Made by a program: the position numbers and the translations under genes. The notes beneath the pieces are model-generated. The model ran no database searches, was not told the DNA's origin, and saw only the letters and a list, made by a program, of their open reading frames with translations. A DNA stretch of 64,000 nt from Pseudomonadota bacterium (GTDB lineage: Bacteria > Pseudomonadota > Gammaproteobacteria > Steroidobacterales > Woeseiaceae). The number at the start of each line of letters is the position of its first letter. The first letter of the stretch is position 1. The stretch spans positions 1 to 64,000 of the forward strand of contig JAQCAD010000011.1 in the NCBI GenBank assembly GCA_027621915.1, given 5' to 3'. Positions 7,813 through 17,830 of this stretch are shown here, piece after piece.

Positions 7813-10800
7813 CTTCCGGTCCGCGCAATTTCAGAGTCCACTCGTCGATCAGGCCGGCCTTATTACCGAACAATGCCGGACTTTCCGAATAACTGAAATT
7901 GACCTCTGCCACTTTGGAATCGCTCGTCAGTATGAGAATCCTGTCGCCGGACTGACTTGCAGCACGGCTTTGCCTGGTCGCCTGGGATCCAGGCTGCTGA
8001 TTGAAAGCCATTCGCGAGCCGTTGGCCGATTTAGGGGCTCTGACGCTATCCGTCCAGATCAGGCCCAGTGGCGAAATCAGAGCCCGATGAATCCAGCGCC
8101 CGGTTTTTAACAGCACGCGCGATTCATTTGGGCTGAACGCCACGTCGGTCAAGGCTCCTGGCAATTCAAGAATTTCCGAACTGATCCGGCCATTGCCTGG
8201 ATCTAGCAGTCTTACCCGGTTGAGATCATCGACGAGCACAATTTGCTGTCGCGTAGAACCAATCTCGACCTTTCGGAGAGCGGTTTCACCCTGCCAGATA
8301 TTTCTCAGATTCCAACTGCCGGTTCGATCCACGAAAAGATTACGTAACGTTCCGCTCTCTCCGCCCAGGTACAACTGGCCGTCAGCCAAAAATGCGAGGT
8401 CCCAATGACTCTCACCCAGATCGATACTGGCAAGTTCAGTGCCTGTTTCCGTATCCATCAGCCAAACGCGTTGGTTACTCAAAACAGCGAGCTGACGGGA
8501 CGATGGCGAGAACTCCATCTGACCTGTCGAAGCGACCGACGACTTGCCGTAAAACGGCCGCGGCAGCCCACTTTGCACGTCCCATATTCGAATGCTGCCG
8601 TCTTCACCTCTGCTGGCGATCAAAGTGCCGTCGGTACTGAATATCATCGACCGGACTGCATCACGGTGCCCCAGAAAACTGATCTCCTCGTTGTCCGAGC
8701 CGACATCACGAACTGCCGTGCCAATTTCCTGGATATGGACATGCCCGGACCTGTCCCCAAACGCCATGCGATCGCCAACGCGCGAAATGGCGCTGACAAC
8801 AACAGCAGAACCAGCTGCATTCGGCTGGCTCGAGCCTGCCTCGGGCGATGTTTCCGCCAATACCACGGGTAAATTCCAGATCCTTGCGTAGCCACTCAAC
8901 CCGGCCGTGATGACCTGGATTTCGTCCGCACTAAATGTGAAAGTCTTCTCGACGCCGGATACCAGCCCGGGATCCAAAAGCGGTCCCGACGGTTTGCCAT
9001 CAATGCTTCGAACGACCTGCATTCCTTCGCGTTGATTGCCTGCCAGGAAGCGTGCACCGGACGGCGAAAACGCCATGTGCCATTCATCGCTGGCAGAATC
9101 CTGATACACAGGCGAGTCACCATGACTGGTTCGCCAAAGCGAAACACCCTGTTCGTACAAAATAACTCCGAGAGATTCACCGTCAGCCGACAGCAGAATT
9201 TCGCTCGGCTGGGATTCAAGATGGATTTGCGTCCTGAACTCACCGGTCCGAAGATTCCAGACCCGGACCGCCCGGTCAAAATCCGCAACTGCAACGGTTG
9301 TAGCGGTTGCATCGATGGACATCAGAGCCGGAATTCCGGCAACGTTCATCTCGGCAATAATACCGCCAGACTCAAATGACCAGACTTCGAACACCGTATC
9401 GGTATCGGTACTGTACGAAACCAGAAGATGCCGTCCGTCATCGCTAAGCAAAGTATTGCTGATAGCGGCACCAAGCTCGAGCACGGCTTCCCGACGTCCG
9501 TTATCGATTCGCCAAAGGTTGACAGAATTCTGCATCGACGTAACGAGGAATTCGGAATTGGCACTCAGTCCAACTACCTGCTCGTTCGCAGGAAGAGCAA
9601 TTGTTCGCGCGGCCTGAGCCAGATTAAGATCCCAAAGCCTGGCGCTATCGCTTTGCAGCGCTCGGGCGATCGCGTATCGCCCATCGGGACTGAACCACAA
9701 ATCTTTCGATGGTCGCTCCACCGGGTCAGGAATATCGAGCCCTCTATCGAAGCTTTCTACAACAACCTGCGAATTAAGACTGAGATTCCAGCTCACCAGG
9801 TGGCCTGACACGCCGGTCGCTTCGTCTCTCAGACTGAGACTCCAGGTTCCATTAAGCGCTTCACCGAGCAATGGCCTCAGTTGATCCTGAGAAATCCGAA
9901 CTTCCTCGTTTGCCGCCGAAGAGGCCTGTGAAAACTGGATATCAGTCGCACGACCGGACGGCGCAATCAGTTTCATGCGTATGTCGTCGAGTCGTGCATG
10001 ACTTACGTTCACGGTTAATCCGATCCTGGTCGCAGTCCCGCTTCTGTCCACAATTACCCGACGCACTAACGGAGTGACCTCAAGCGCTGACATGGTCCAG
10101 GTTTCTCGAGACTGAACGACACCACCGGCGTAAGACCACTGCATTATTTCGGCATCACGATGCCAGGTTAACTGCGCATTCTCGGTATCAATTACCAGAC
10201 CGTTAGCAGACGGGGCCGGTATGGTCGCAATTAATTGCGAATAGTCGTCGCCGACTAATGATGCCGCACGACGTCGTCGTTCCTGGGTGGTATCCGTCAA
10301 GGCCTCAAGCGAGGCCAGCAGCGCGTCATCACGGCGCTCGTCGCGCAAAGCGTAGTTAACCTGCCGATCCCAGAACGCTGCGGCAATGTCACTGGCAAGC
10401 GCAACGCCCCCCGGCAATGTCGCGGCATAGCGCGTTACCTCATAAATTTGTGGCCGGCTCACCGCCTCCCTGCCGCGGTTCTCGAGCACGGACTGGTACA
10501 TACGGTCTGCGGCCTCGACGTGACCTGGAAATGACCGAAGATTCTGGTAGGCGCTGGATACTGTTTCGAGATCATAGGTCGAGTTCGCCATGACCTGGAG
10601 ATAAGGCTTGGGCAGCAATTGAGTGTAAGCAAAAGGAATGGCCGTCAGAACAAATATGACCAGCGCCGCCACGGCCGGTCCCCGCCAATGCAACGGAAGG
10701 TTCTCGTTCGCCCATCGGGCAGTAAATACTGCCGAGTAAACGCGATTCCGGATTCTAAATTCGCCATTCGGATTCGCCACCACCAGGCCAATCGCCACGA

Positions 10801-11821
10801 GCTGACGATGCGCCGGTGACTCGGCGTCAAACTTCACCCTGATGCCCTTGCGAATCTGGCCATATAGCGTTAGCAAGGCTTCATAATTCTTGCTGTCGCT
10901 GAGCACGGTACGCTGCAACTGACCCAAGTGTGGCTCGCTGGTCAATGCAGCCTTTCCCGCGAGCTGTTGAAGTGCAAGCCGATCAACGTTCTCTTCAATT
11001 TTCGATTCGATCGGCTCTCGAGATACTGCTCGAGCAAGCTTTTGACTTAAGTATGGATGGCCATTCGTCCAATAATAGATTCGGTCAAGGGCGATCTCGG
11101 CGTCGACATTCGAAAGATTTAATTCAGTTGAAAAAATTTCAAGATCGGGGCGCTCAAAATCGTTCAACCTGATCTCGGTCGATATTGAAAACGGCGAAAG
11201 CTGCGAATCGCCGATAAGGCGTTGTGGATCGCAATCACCGACGGTAACGAATCCGAGGCGCCTGAATTCTGGCTCGATAGTGCGTGAACTGTATGCCACG
11301 CGAATACTTGCAAGCAGATGCTCGGTAAACGGGAGGTCAGCTATGTATTGAATTTCATCAACGAATACGACAGTTCTTTTCTCAATATTCTTAAGAATAA
11401 CCTGTAAATAGAATTCGACCAGTCGTTGTCGATTGCTGAGAAACGAGTGATCCTGCCACCAGGCTTGCAGGTCCGTCTTCAGACGCAACTGGCGCAGCAG
11501 CCGATACGCAATGCCGTAATACCAGCGGCCGGCATCCGAGCCAGCGTCGCGTTCTCCGATCTGAGCAAGATCGAGCACAGCGACTTTGAAGCCATTATTC
11601 TGCAAACGCGCGGATGTCGAAGCGATCAGGCTGGTCTTACCGCTACGGTCAGGTGCGCTGATGTGCGCGTACGAACCGGCAACAACGGTGTCGTATAACA
11701 GATCGTCCGCCGGGCGGCGCACGTAGCCAGGCTTGACCGCATGCAATGGAGTTCCAATACTGAAAAACTCGCCGGTCCTGTCCAGGACTTGCGCGGACTC
11801 ATTCTCTGATTCGTCTGTCAT
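7784..11821 (-). CDS. Giant membrane protein: AAA-like ATPase, P-domain and WD40 repeats
   Basis: 1345 residues. Residues 25-370 form an AAA_35-type P-loop ATPase: Walker A variant APDRSGKT (56-63) and Walker B VVFVDEIQ (151-158). A membrane helix follows (about 381-402), then a helical region. At about 585-685 lies a proprotein-convertase P-domain (INVTVNVSHARLDD-like segment at 601-613, then NGTWSLSLRDEATG and LVSWNLSL). From about 705 to the end WD40 blades repeat (SPDGRYAIAR, VRVWNLRTGE, IRIWDVQSG). If the ATPase is cytoplasmic, P-domain and propeller are periplasmic. Such NTPase-propeller proteins are signalling or conflict-type scaffolds; the function is unknown. Confidence 0.82.
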   Translation of the reverse strand: MTDESENESAQVLDRTGEFFSIGTPLHAVKPGYVRRPADDLLYDTVVAGSYAHISAPDRSGKTSLIASTSARLQNNGFKVAVLDLAQIGERDAGSDAGRWYYGIAYRLLRQLRLKTDLQAWWQDHSFLSNRQRLVEFYLQVILKNIEKRTVVFVDEIQYIADLPFTEHLLASIRVAYSSRTIEPEFRRLGFVTVGDCDPQRLIGDSQLSPFSISTEIRLNDFERPDLEIFSTELNLSNVDAEIALDRIYYWTNGHPYLSQKLARAVSREPIESKIEENVDRLALQQLAGKAALTSEPHLGQLQRTVLSDSKNYEALLTLYGQIRKGIRVKFDAESPAHRQLVAIGLVVANPNGEFRIRNRVYSAVFTARWANENLPLHWRGPAVAALVIFVLTAIPFAYTQLLPKPYLQVMANSTYDLETVSSAYQNLRSFPGHVEAADRMYQSVLENRGREAVSRPQIYEVTRYAATLPGGVALASDIAAAFWDRQVNYALRDERRDDALLASLEALTDTTQERRRRAASLVGDDYSQLIATIPAPSANGLVIDTENAQLTWHRDAEIMQWSYAGGVVQSRETWTMSALEVTPLVRRVIVDRSGTATRIGLTVNVSHARLDDIRMKLIAPSGRATDIQFSQASSAANEEVRISQDQLRPLLGEALNGTWSLSLRDEATGVSGHLVSWNLSLNSQVVVESFDRGLDIPDPVERPSKDLWFSPDGRYAIARALQSDSARLWDLNLAQAARTIALPANEQVVGLSANSEFLVTSMQNSVNLWRIDNGRREAVLELGAAISNTLLSDDGRHLLVSYSTDTDTVFEVWSFESGGIIAEMNVAGIPALMSIDATATTVAVADFDRAVRVWNLRTGEFRTQIHLESQPSEILLSADGESLGVILYEQGVSLWRTSHGDSPVYQDSASDEWHMAFSPSGARFLAGNQREGMQVVRSIDGKPSGPLLDPGLVSGVEKTFTFSADEIQVITAGLSGYARIWNLPVVLAETSPEAGSSQPNAAGSAVVVSAISRVGDRMAFGDRSGHVHIQEIGTAVRDVGSDNEEISFLGHRDAVRSMIFSTDGTLIASRGEDGSIRIWDVQSGLPRPFYGKSSVASTGQMEFSPSSRQLAVLSNQRVWLMDTETGTELASIDLGESHWDLAFLADGQLYLGGESGTLRNLFVDRTGSWNLRNIWQGETALRKVEIGSTRQQIVLVDDLNRVRLLDPGNGRISSEILELPGALTDVAFSPNESRVLLKTGRWIHRALISPLGLIWTDSVRAPKSANGSRMAFNQQPGSQATRQSRAASQSGDRILILTSDSKVAEVNFSYSESPALFGNKAGLIDEWTLKLRGPEVSAFVREGF

Positions 11822-11888
11822 GGGGTACGCTATTCGTCTCCTGGGCGCGGCCAGTTAGTGATGATTATCTGGCCGGTTCGAACATTCA

Positions 11889-12566
11889 ATGCGTGAGCAC
11901 GAAAATTTGCAAGCTTCTGCACCTAAGTTGTTGAAAAAGGACATATTTGGCCGAACTGACCTGTTGGTCATTGAAACGCGCCTGATCATCCGACGGGATG
12001 CGAGGCCCGCAAGGGTCGCTGTGCGATTTATCGCGCGTAAAATGCTGGAACGGGAAGCGCGGACACTGGCCCTACTTGAGGGTACGACAGGAGTTCCAGA
12101 TTTAATCCGGGTCGACAGGGACACGCTTGATCGCACCTACATAGAAGGACAGCCGATGCAGGATGGCAGACCTGCCGACCCTCGCTACTTTAAGGCGGCT
12201 GCGAAAATTCTTCGTCACTTACATCGACAGAACGTCGCACACAACGATCTCGCCAAGGAACCCAACTTTCTGGTCACCAGCGGGCGTCAACCCGCCATTA
12301 TCGATTTCCAGCTGGCGTGGTTTGCGCCAAGGCGTGGCGCTTTGTTCCGAATCATGGCGCGCGAAGACATCCGACATCTTTTAAAACACAAGCGGACCTA
12401 CTGCCCGCAACATCTCACGCGCCGCGAGGTCGAAATTCTGAACCACCCTTCGTGGCTGGCCCGAATCTGGATGCGAACTGCAAAGCCGGTCTATCTGTTT
12501 ATTACGCGCCGCCTCCTTAAGTGGCAGGACAGAGAAGGTACCGGCCCCCGAAGCCGGAACGAGTGA
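11889..12566 (+). CDS. RIO/Kdo-kinase-like protein kinase
   Basis: 225 residues with a compact kinase-like fold. The catalytic loop is HNDLAKEPN (D120) and the metal-binding motif is IIDFQ (D139). ARKMLEREARTLALLEG supplies the helix-C-like Glu. The short activation segment and the extra KEPN after the loop Asp resemble lipopolysaccharide-core and RIO-type kinases more than classical Ser/Thr kinases. The target is unknown. It is divergent from the ATPase-WD40 gene, 67 bases apart, so the two may share a regulatory region. Confidence 0.75.
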   Translation: MREHENLQASAPKLLKKDIFGRTDLLVIETRLIIRRDARPARVAVRFIARKMLEREARTLALLEGTTGVPDLIRVDRDTLDRTYIEGQPMQDGRPADPRYFKAAAKILRHLHRQNVAHNDLAKEPNFLVTSGRQPAIIDFQLAWFAPRRGALFRIMAREDIRHLLKHKRTYCPQHLTRREVEILNHPSWLARIWMRTAKPVYLFITRRLLKWQDREGTGPRSRNE

Positions 12567-12636
12567 AGTTGGCCCATCGGCAACTCCCAGTTATGATGCA
12601 GCTCGACAATCGAAATACGATCGAAAAGGATCACGC

Positions 12637-12885
12637 GTGACGTATTGCCACCAGCACAATCTTGTTGAACCCGATCAGGCGAACGCCGACAGAAAATTCG
12701 GTATCAAAGTCTCCCTGCCGCCAGGAGATACGTTTTCCCGCATGTTAGGCAACGATTGGTCAACACTTCACTGGTACAGGAGCGAAGAAGAGCGCGATAG
12801 CGAATTTGAAAGAATGGAGGTTCGCCACGGCTACTATCGCAAGACCGATACGCCGACGCAGATTCTGGAAAAGATTGTGCGCTAA
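12637..12885 (+). CDS. Small conserved-looking protein of unknown function
   Basis: 82 residues from a GTG with AAAGGA about 8 bases upstream. No signal peptide or membrane segment. It is charged and aromatic, with a segment WYRSEEERDSEFERMEVRHG that looks like a folded helix. It follows the RIO-like kinase on the same strand by 70 bases. Its stop overlaps the stop of the convergent patatin gene by 4 bases. No function can be assigned. Confidence 0.6.
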   Translation: MTYCHQHNLVEPDQANADRKFGIKVSLPPGDTFSRMLGNDWSTLHWYRSEEERDSEFERMEVRHGYYRKTDTPTQILEKIVR

Positions 12886-15113
12886 CGCCGCGGATCGCCA
12901 AGGGACAGGTAGAAACTGCTCTCCCCTGCTTCCGAGAATCCTGCGCCAAGGAGCAGCAATCCGACGTAAGTGTCGACGCCCGCAAACAAACTCCCGTTAA
13001 TAATCAAAGAATTGGCGCTGATGTCAGATCGATTTTGCCAGACATTACCGGCTTCGAGTGAGCCTCCCACATAGAGTGGCATATCGAAAAATCCACTTGA
13101 TGTGCCCAATTCACGGTAGTACATCAGGCGGACGAGCCCGGCATGAGGCCCGCTGATCTCGCCACGCGCAAGTCCGGACAGACGCAAGAAGCCGCCGAGC
13201 GGGAAAAAGTCCTGTACGCGATTGTCCGATTCGAACGTGGTCGCGTACTCAATTCCGACCTGCGTCGTGTTTCTCTCATCTTTACCCCAAGACCACACTC
13301 TGTCGATCGTCGATTGAACGGCTTCGAAACGGCTGTCTGCCCCAAGCCCCTCTCTCGACAGTAACCACTCGACATTTGCCCGGATACCATTTTTTGGAAT
13401 TTCTGCATTGTCCAGCGTATCGACACTAAAACGCGCGAATACGCCGCCATCCTCGAAATCGATTGTCGGCAAGGACGAGTCGCCTACCTTGGCGCGAGCC
13501 TCACCGACGCCGCGGGATGCACCAATTCGAAATTCACCCCAACGCCCAAGCTCGCGTCCGATGTCGAGGCCGAACTCCGCTTCCGATACCCGATAACGAG
13601 CGATGCTTGCATCGTCCGCGTAGACATTCAGATTTCTCTGCTCGATCCTTACCCTGGGCGCGACGAAGTATCGTGAATCAAAGCTCAGTGGCTGATAAAA
13701 CTCCGATTCAAATCCCGGTTCCGTGCCAATCTGCAAATCGTGGCGCCATTCCGCGCCCAGCGCATTGATGCCGGTCATGGTCAGCCGGGTCGCCAGATTG
13801 AACGCAGTCGATCCTTCGAAATCATCTTCAATTAACAAGGCAAACTTCAGAAAGTTTGGCCCCCACCCCTTGGCCCGGGTTTCGAACTCCACCCCCGTCT
13901 GGTCTCCATCCTTAACGACCTGGTAACCAACACTCTCAAATGTGTTCAGCCCGTAAAGATACCCGGCGTCGTCTGCCAGTTTGCCCGGATCAACGACGTC
14001 GCCAGTTTCGGTTTTCAATCTCGCTGCGAGCACCCGTTCCGATAGCGGACCATTGTCAACGACACGAATAAAATCAATGACTATCGGGTCTCCAGGCGCG
14101 ATTTCCCTAGCTGCCCGATGCTCCGCATACTCGTCTTCTGCCATGGATAACGGCAGAAGATCGCTGATCTTCGCAGTAGTCGCGGCCGCACCTGGTGCAA
14201 TGGTTTCTCCGATCCGGGTGAAGTTTGTTGATCCGTGGATTCCAAGATCGGGGCGGATAAGAATGTCCCCGTTCCGAAGGTCTTGCAGTTGTCGCCGCGT
14301 TTCCTTGCGAATCAATATGGTCAGCATTTGCTCCGTGATTGCCAGCGCTGACAGCAGCTCCTCAGGCGGGTAAAGCGGGAATTCAACATCGACGGCGATG
14401 ACAATATCTACACCCATGTCCCTGATCGCGCTGACCGGAACGTTACCGACGAGCCCGCCGTCAACGAGCGTATGTCCATCGACAACCACCGGAGAAAACA
14501 GACCCGGCGCAGACATGCTTGCGCGGGCGGCAAGCGCGAGGTCGCCTCCGGACATTACATACGCTTCACCCGTCTCAATATCAGATGCCACCGCACGAAA
14601 CGGTATAGGTAGCTGATCGAAGTCGTGGACATCCGACACGTGCAGCAGTTGTTCGCGCAGGATCAGTTGCAACTTCTGCCCCTGGATCAGTCCCTTTGGT
14701 AACTGAACTTCACCGTCCTTCAGGCCGAGTTCGAACTTGACCGGGAATGCGGCATCATCCTGCTTGCGGCGAAAAGACAAATCCCGCCGTGGAGTCGAAT
14801 CTTCAAATGCATCCGCCCAGTCAATCGACAGAACCAGGTTCTCCAGCTCATCCGGAGTTTTTCCAGCAGCATAAAGGCTGCCTACAATTGCCCCCATGCT
14901 GGTGCCCGCAATGGCGTCGATCGGAATTCGCAGGCGCTCGAGTTCCCTTAAAACGCCAATATGCGCGGCACCACGCGCCCCGCCACCACCCAGCACCAGC
15001 CCTATGCGGGGCCGCTCATCTTGTTTCTGCTCTGGCGCTTCCGCCGCGACTGCCAGCGATCCAACAATAATCGGGACGATGGTCATGAGATAACGGAACA
15101 TTGACGTATTCAT
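12882..15113 (-). CDS. Patatin-like phospholipase with outer-membrane barrel (PlpD type)
   Basis: 743 residues. After a signal peptide (to about residue 24), the patatin domain has the oxyanion loop GGGGARG (42-48), the nucleophile elbow GTSMG (S72) and the second dyad residue in DGG (D218). A POTRA-like segment (about 340-430) and a C-terminal barrel of the BamA/surface-antigen type follow, ending in alternating beta strands. This is the type Vd autotransporter architecture, in which the barrel exports the lipase. The ATG at 15113 is chosen; a TTG two codons upstream is less likely. Confidence 0.9.
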   Translation of the reverse strand: MNTSMFRYLMTIVPIIVGSLAVAAEAPEQKQDERPRIGLVLGGGGARGAAHIGVLRELERLRIPIDAIAGTSMGAIVGSLYAAGKTPDELENLVLSIDWADAFEDSTPRRDLSFRRKQDDAAFPVKFELGLKDGEVQLPKGLIQGQKLQLILREQLLHVSDVHDFDQLPIPFRAVASDIETGEAYVMSGGDLALAARASMSAPGLFSPVVVDGHTLVDGGLVGNVPVSAIRDMGVDIVIAVDVEFPLYPPEELLSALAITEQMLTILIRKETRRQLQDLRNGDILIRPDLGIHGSTNFTRIGETIAPGAAATTAKISDLLPLSMAEDEYAEHRAAREIAPGDPIVIDFIRVVDNGPLSERVLAARLKTETGDVVDPGKLADDAGYLYGLNTFESVGYQVVKDGDQTGVEFETRAKGWGPNFLKFALLIEDDFEGSTAFNLATRLTMTGINALGAEWRHDLQIGTEPGFESEFYQPLSFDSRYFVAPRVRIEQRNLNVYADDASIARYRVSEAEFGLDIGRELGRWGEFRIGASRGVGEARAKVGDSSLPTIDFEDGGVFARFSVDTLDNAEIPKNGIRANVEWLLSREGLGADSRFEAVQSTIDRVWSWGKDERNTTQVGIEYATTFESDNRVQDFFPLGGFLRLSGLARGEISGPHAGLVRLMYYRELGTSSGFFDMPLYVGGSLEAGNVWQNRSDISANSLIINGSLFAGVDTYVGLLLLGAGFSEAGESSFYLSLGDPRR

Positions 15114-15218
15114 ACGCAACTCTTTGTAATTGAGCCAATCAAAGGCATGAAGATTATAATATCGGCTGAGCGTCCCGGATTAACCGGGTCGACCAGCCAT
15201 CATAAAGTGAGTTTACTA

Positions 15219-15419
15219 ATGGCCGAACCAAAATGTCCGGATTGTGGTGAAAGCGGAATCGATAAAGTCGTGTCTTCAGCGAGCAAGGAACAGTCCAAAG
15301 AACGCCGACCGTGGTTTTATGTCGCACATTGCGACAATTGTGGCCATGTCTACGGCGTCTTTACAAAACATGTGTTCGGAAAGAGCGGACCTCAACTCAT
15401 GATTGAAAAAAGAAAATAG
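15219..15419 (+). CDS. Small zinc-ribbon protein
   Basis: 66 residues with two Cys pairs, CPDCGESG near the start and CDNCGHVYG in the middle, forming a probable single zinc ribbon. The ATG at 15219 is chosen because it opens directly onto the ribbon; an in-frame ATG at 15147 would add 24 unrelated residues. Divergent from the patatin gene. The segment ASKEQSKERRPWFYVAHC between the Cys pairs is basic. Function unknown; nucleic-acid or protein binding is possible. Confidence 0.65.
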   Translation: MAEPKCPDCGESGIDKVVSSASKEQSKERRPWFYVAHCDNCGHVYGVFTKHVFGKSGPQLMIEKRK

Positions 15420-15442
15420 ACAGCCTGTCCGGGAGTAGACAC

Positions 15443-15964
15443 TCAGAATCCCGAATTTTCTTTCATCCAATCGATTTCCTGCGGAGTGGAAAGACGTCCA
15501 AGGATCTCGTTCCGGTGAGGGTATCGACCAAATTGATCGATGATTGCTTTGTGTTTCACCTCGTAAACCAGGTTTGGCGTTTCTCGAAACAACTCGAGCG
15601 CCTTTTCATGAACCCGCACAGATTCGCTGTGCATATACGGCATGTACAGGAATACCCGCTGCGCAATGTCCAGCCGCTTATCATCACCGCTTCGGACGGC
15701 TTCCTGCGCAAGCGCCAGGGCGAGATGATCTGCAGCGAATGATTCGCGTGTGCCGCGAAACATATTGCGTGCAAATTGATCCAGGACGATGATTTCGGCC
15801 AGGCGACCTGAGGCAGTATCTCTGCAGTCCGCTGTCTCTCCGGCAACTACCTGGTAATAGGTCGCTTCAAACTTCTCCTTTATTTTGGCATCAAGTACAT
15901 CGGATTTTTTGTACCAGTCGGCTGGTGTCAGCGTGTGAAACCAGAATTCAAGAATTTTTTCCAT
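15443..15964 (-). CDS. DUF924 family protein
   Basis: 173-residue helical protein that matches DUF924 along its length: FWFHTLTPADWYKKSDVLD, EIIVLDQFARNMFRGT, VFLYMPYMHSES and KHKAIIDQFGRYPHRNEILG. The family has a TPR-like fold and no known activity. It stands alone and convergent with the zinc-ribbon gene; its start region faces the peptidase remnant at 15974. Confidence 0.9.
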   Translation of the reverse strand: MEKILEFWFHTLTPADWYKKSDVLDAKIKEKFEATYYQVVAGETADCRDTASGRLAEIIVLDQFARNMFRGTRESFAADHLALALAQEAVRSGDDKRLDIAQRVFLYMPYMHSESVRVHEKALELFRETPNLVYEVKHKAIIDQFGRYPHRNEILGRLSTPQEIDWMKENSGF

Positions 15965-15973
15965 ATCGATTCT

Positions 15974-16150
15974 ATGCCTCCCAATACAGTCAATGTCTAT
16001 AGTGGCAAAAGTACATTAGTGCTGAAAGCCGGCAGGCCGGTTGCCTGTTTCGAGCTCGAAAACGGCGGCCACTCGCTTGAGAGTCGTGATCGAATTACCA
16101 TGATATCCGAACTGGAGTCGTTCCTCTCTGCCCATTTGACGAAGCAATAG
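15974..16150 (+). pseudogene. Remnant of an S9 (prolyl-oligopeptidase-type) peptidase C-terminus
   Basis: An open frame of 58 codons whose middle and end match the extreme C-terminus of S9 peptidases: KAGRPVACFELENGGHSLES, then a RITMISELESFLSAHL helix. In the family this is the strand and loop that carry the catalytic His (here GGHS), followed by the final helix. The preceding catalytic domain with the nucleophile Ser and Asp is absent; upstream sequence is the DUF924 gene on the other strand. Most likely a gene fragment left by deletion. Translation as a small protein cannot be excluded. Confidence 0.6.
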
Positions 16151-16249
16151 ATCGAACTGCCGCGATTCCGGGAAACTATCCATCGAGAAGCGAATGGATG
16201 TTTTCGGAAGGTGGCAATGTAGTTCTTTTTTTGGTACCACCGGGCGCAT

Positions 16250-17830
16250 TTACACGCGAAACTTCGCACTGTAATTGCGTAATTCCAGCAATTGTCGATT
16301 ACGTTCGACCTCACTCCAGCCTGCCTCGACGGCGGCGATTGATGCAATCTCGTCAGCCAGGGAAAGTCCCTGATCCGGACTCAACCCGATCATCATCCGA
16401 CGATGCAAAATATCGGTCAGATTGACAGCCATTTCCTCGCGCATGACAAACGCCACTTCTGCCGCAAGGACTGTCTTTTGGGAATCCATCCACACGACTG
16501 AATCTCCCGGTGATTCAAAGAGCTCAGTCGCCCGGCTGCCGTAGATTCCGATGAGCCGTGTCACGCACTCCGCGGACAGATGCGGCATCGACTTCAATTG
16601 TTCTGCCGCGTCATCGAGGCCGATTCCACCCGGAAGATATTGGGATCTCGTCGTACACGGCGCTGCGGTCACACCAGACAAGCGTACGGCAGAATCGACG
16701 GCCTGCTCCGCAAGGTTGCGATAGGTCGTGAGCTTACCGCCTATGATGGAGATCAAACCGAACGCGTCATCCTTGTGCTTGTAAATGATGTGTTTGCGAG
16801 TGATCGCGGATTCAGGGCCCTGATCGTGCCTCGGCAGCGGGCGCACACCTGCGTAGGCGAAATGGATGTCCGCCGATGACAGATTTGCCGTCGGAAATAC
16901 ACGATTGGTTTCGCTCAGCAGGTAATCGATCTCTTCCTTTCCGGGCGCGACATCCGCGGGGTCGCCGTCGAATCGAATGTCAGTCGTACCGATCAGATAC
17001 TGGTCGTTCCATGGAAGAATGAAAAATGGCCTGCCGTCTTCGTGCGCTTCGACGTAAAAAGCCGATCGAGGCGCCCCGTCAAATTTACCTACGACGATAT
17101 GGCTACCCTTGGTGCCGCCCATAAATTTCGGCATCTTCCGATTGACGATACCGAGCACCGAATCGACCCAGGGACCGGAGGCGTTAATGATTACTCGCGC
17201 GCTGACTTCGAAATTCGAGCCACTTTTTAAATCGACATACTGCAATCCATTAACCGTACCGCGGCGAACCTCTATGCCTGTAACAGGGCAGTAGTTTTTT
17301 ACTTCAGCACCTGCAGCCCTGGCCGCAATGACGTTTTCAATCACCAGTCGTTCGGCAAATGTAACCTGCGCATCATAATATTGAGCGCCGCCTAGCAGGC
17401 CTTCTCGACGCAGTCCAGGCTCTTCGCTTAGTAGTTCGTCGCGACTCAGCATTTTGTGTGGCGGGATTTTCTTGCCAATGGACAACAGGTCATACGCAAT
17501 CATGCCCAGGCGAATGATAAACTTGCTGCGTTTACTGTCCTTGTAGATGGGTATGTTTAGTCGTAAGCGGGTGACCAGGTGACTTGCGACGCGGCGCAGT
17601 CGTCGCCGTTCGTGCAATGACTCGAAAACCAAGGGGATTTCGGCGTATTCCAGATATCTGAGGCCGCCATGAATCAGTCGACTGGACCAACTGGTCGTGC
17701 CGCTGCCGAAATCGTTCATTTCAAGCAGCAGAACACGAAGCCCACGAAGCGCCGCGTCGCGGGCAATCCCGGCGCCATTGATGCCTCCACCAATGACGAC
17801 GACATCATAGTCGACGCTATCGATCGCCAT
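16250..17830 (-). CDS. glpD: Aerobic glycerol-3-phosphate dehydrogenase
   Basis: 526-residue FAD flavoprotein oxidising glycerol 3-phosphate to dihydroxyacetone phosphate and passing electrons to quinone at the inner membrane. Visible: dinucleotide site GGGINGAGIARDAA, SSRLIHGGLRYLEY, SARVIINASGPWVD, FAYAGVRPL and GLISIIGGKLTTYR. Its ATG overlaps the proA stop by one base (TGATG), so it is translationally coupled as the last gene of ilvN-proB-proA-glpD. glpK lies 30 kb away (48240). A glycerol gene in a proline operon is unusual. Confidence 0.97.
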   Translation of the reverse strand: MAIDSVDYDVVVIGGGINGAGIARDAALRGLRVLLLEMNDFGSGTTSWSSRLIHGGLRYLEYAEIPLVFESLHERRRLRRVASHLVTRLRLNIPIYKDSKRSKFIIRLGMIAYDLLSIGKKIPPHKMLSRDELLSEEPGLRREGLLGGAQYYDAQVTFAERLVIENVIAARAAGAEVKNYCPVTGIEVRRGTVNGLQYVDLKSGSNFEVSARVIINASGPWVDSVLGIVNRKMPKFMGGTKGSHIVVGKFDGAPRSAFYVEAHEDGRPFFILPWNDQYLIGTTDIRFDGDPADVAPGKEEIDYLLSETNRVFPTANLSSADIHFAYAGVRPLPRHDQGPESAITRKHIIYKHKDDAFGLISIIGGKLTTYRNLAEQAVDSAVRLSGVTAAPCTTRSQYLPGGIGLDDAAEQLKSMPHLSAECVTRLIGIYGSRATELFESPGDSVVWMDSQKTVLAAEVAFVMREEMAVNLTDILHRRMMIGLSPDQGLSLADEIASIAAVEAGWSEVERNRQLLELRNYSAKFRV

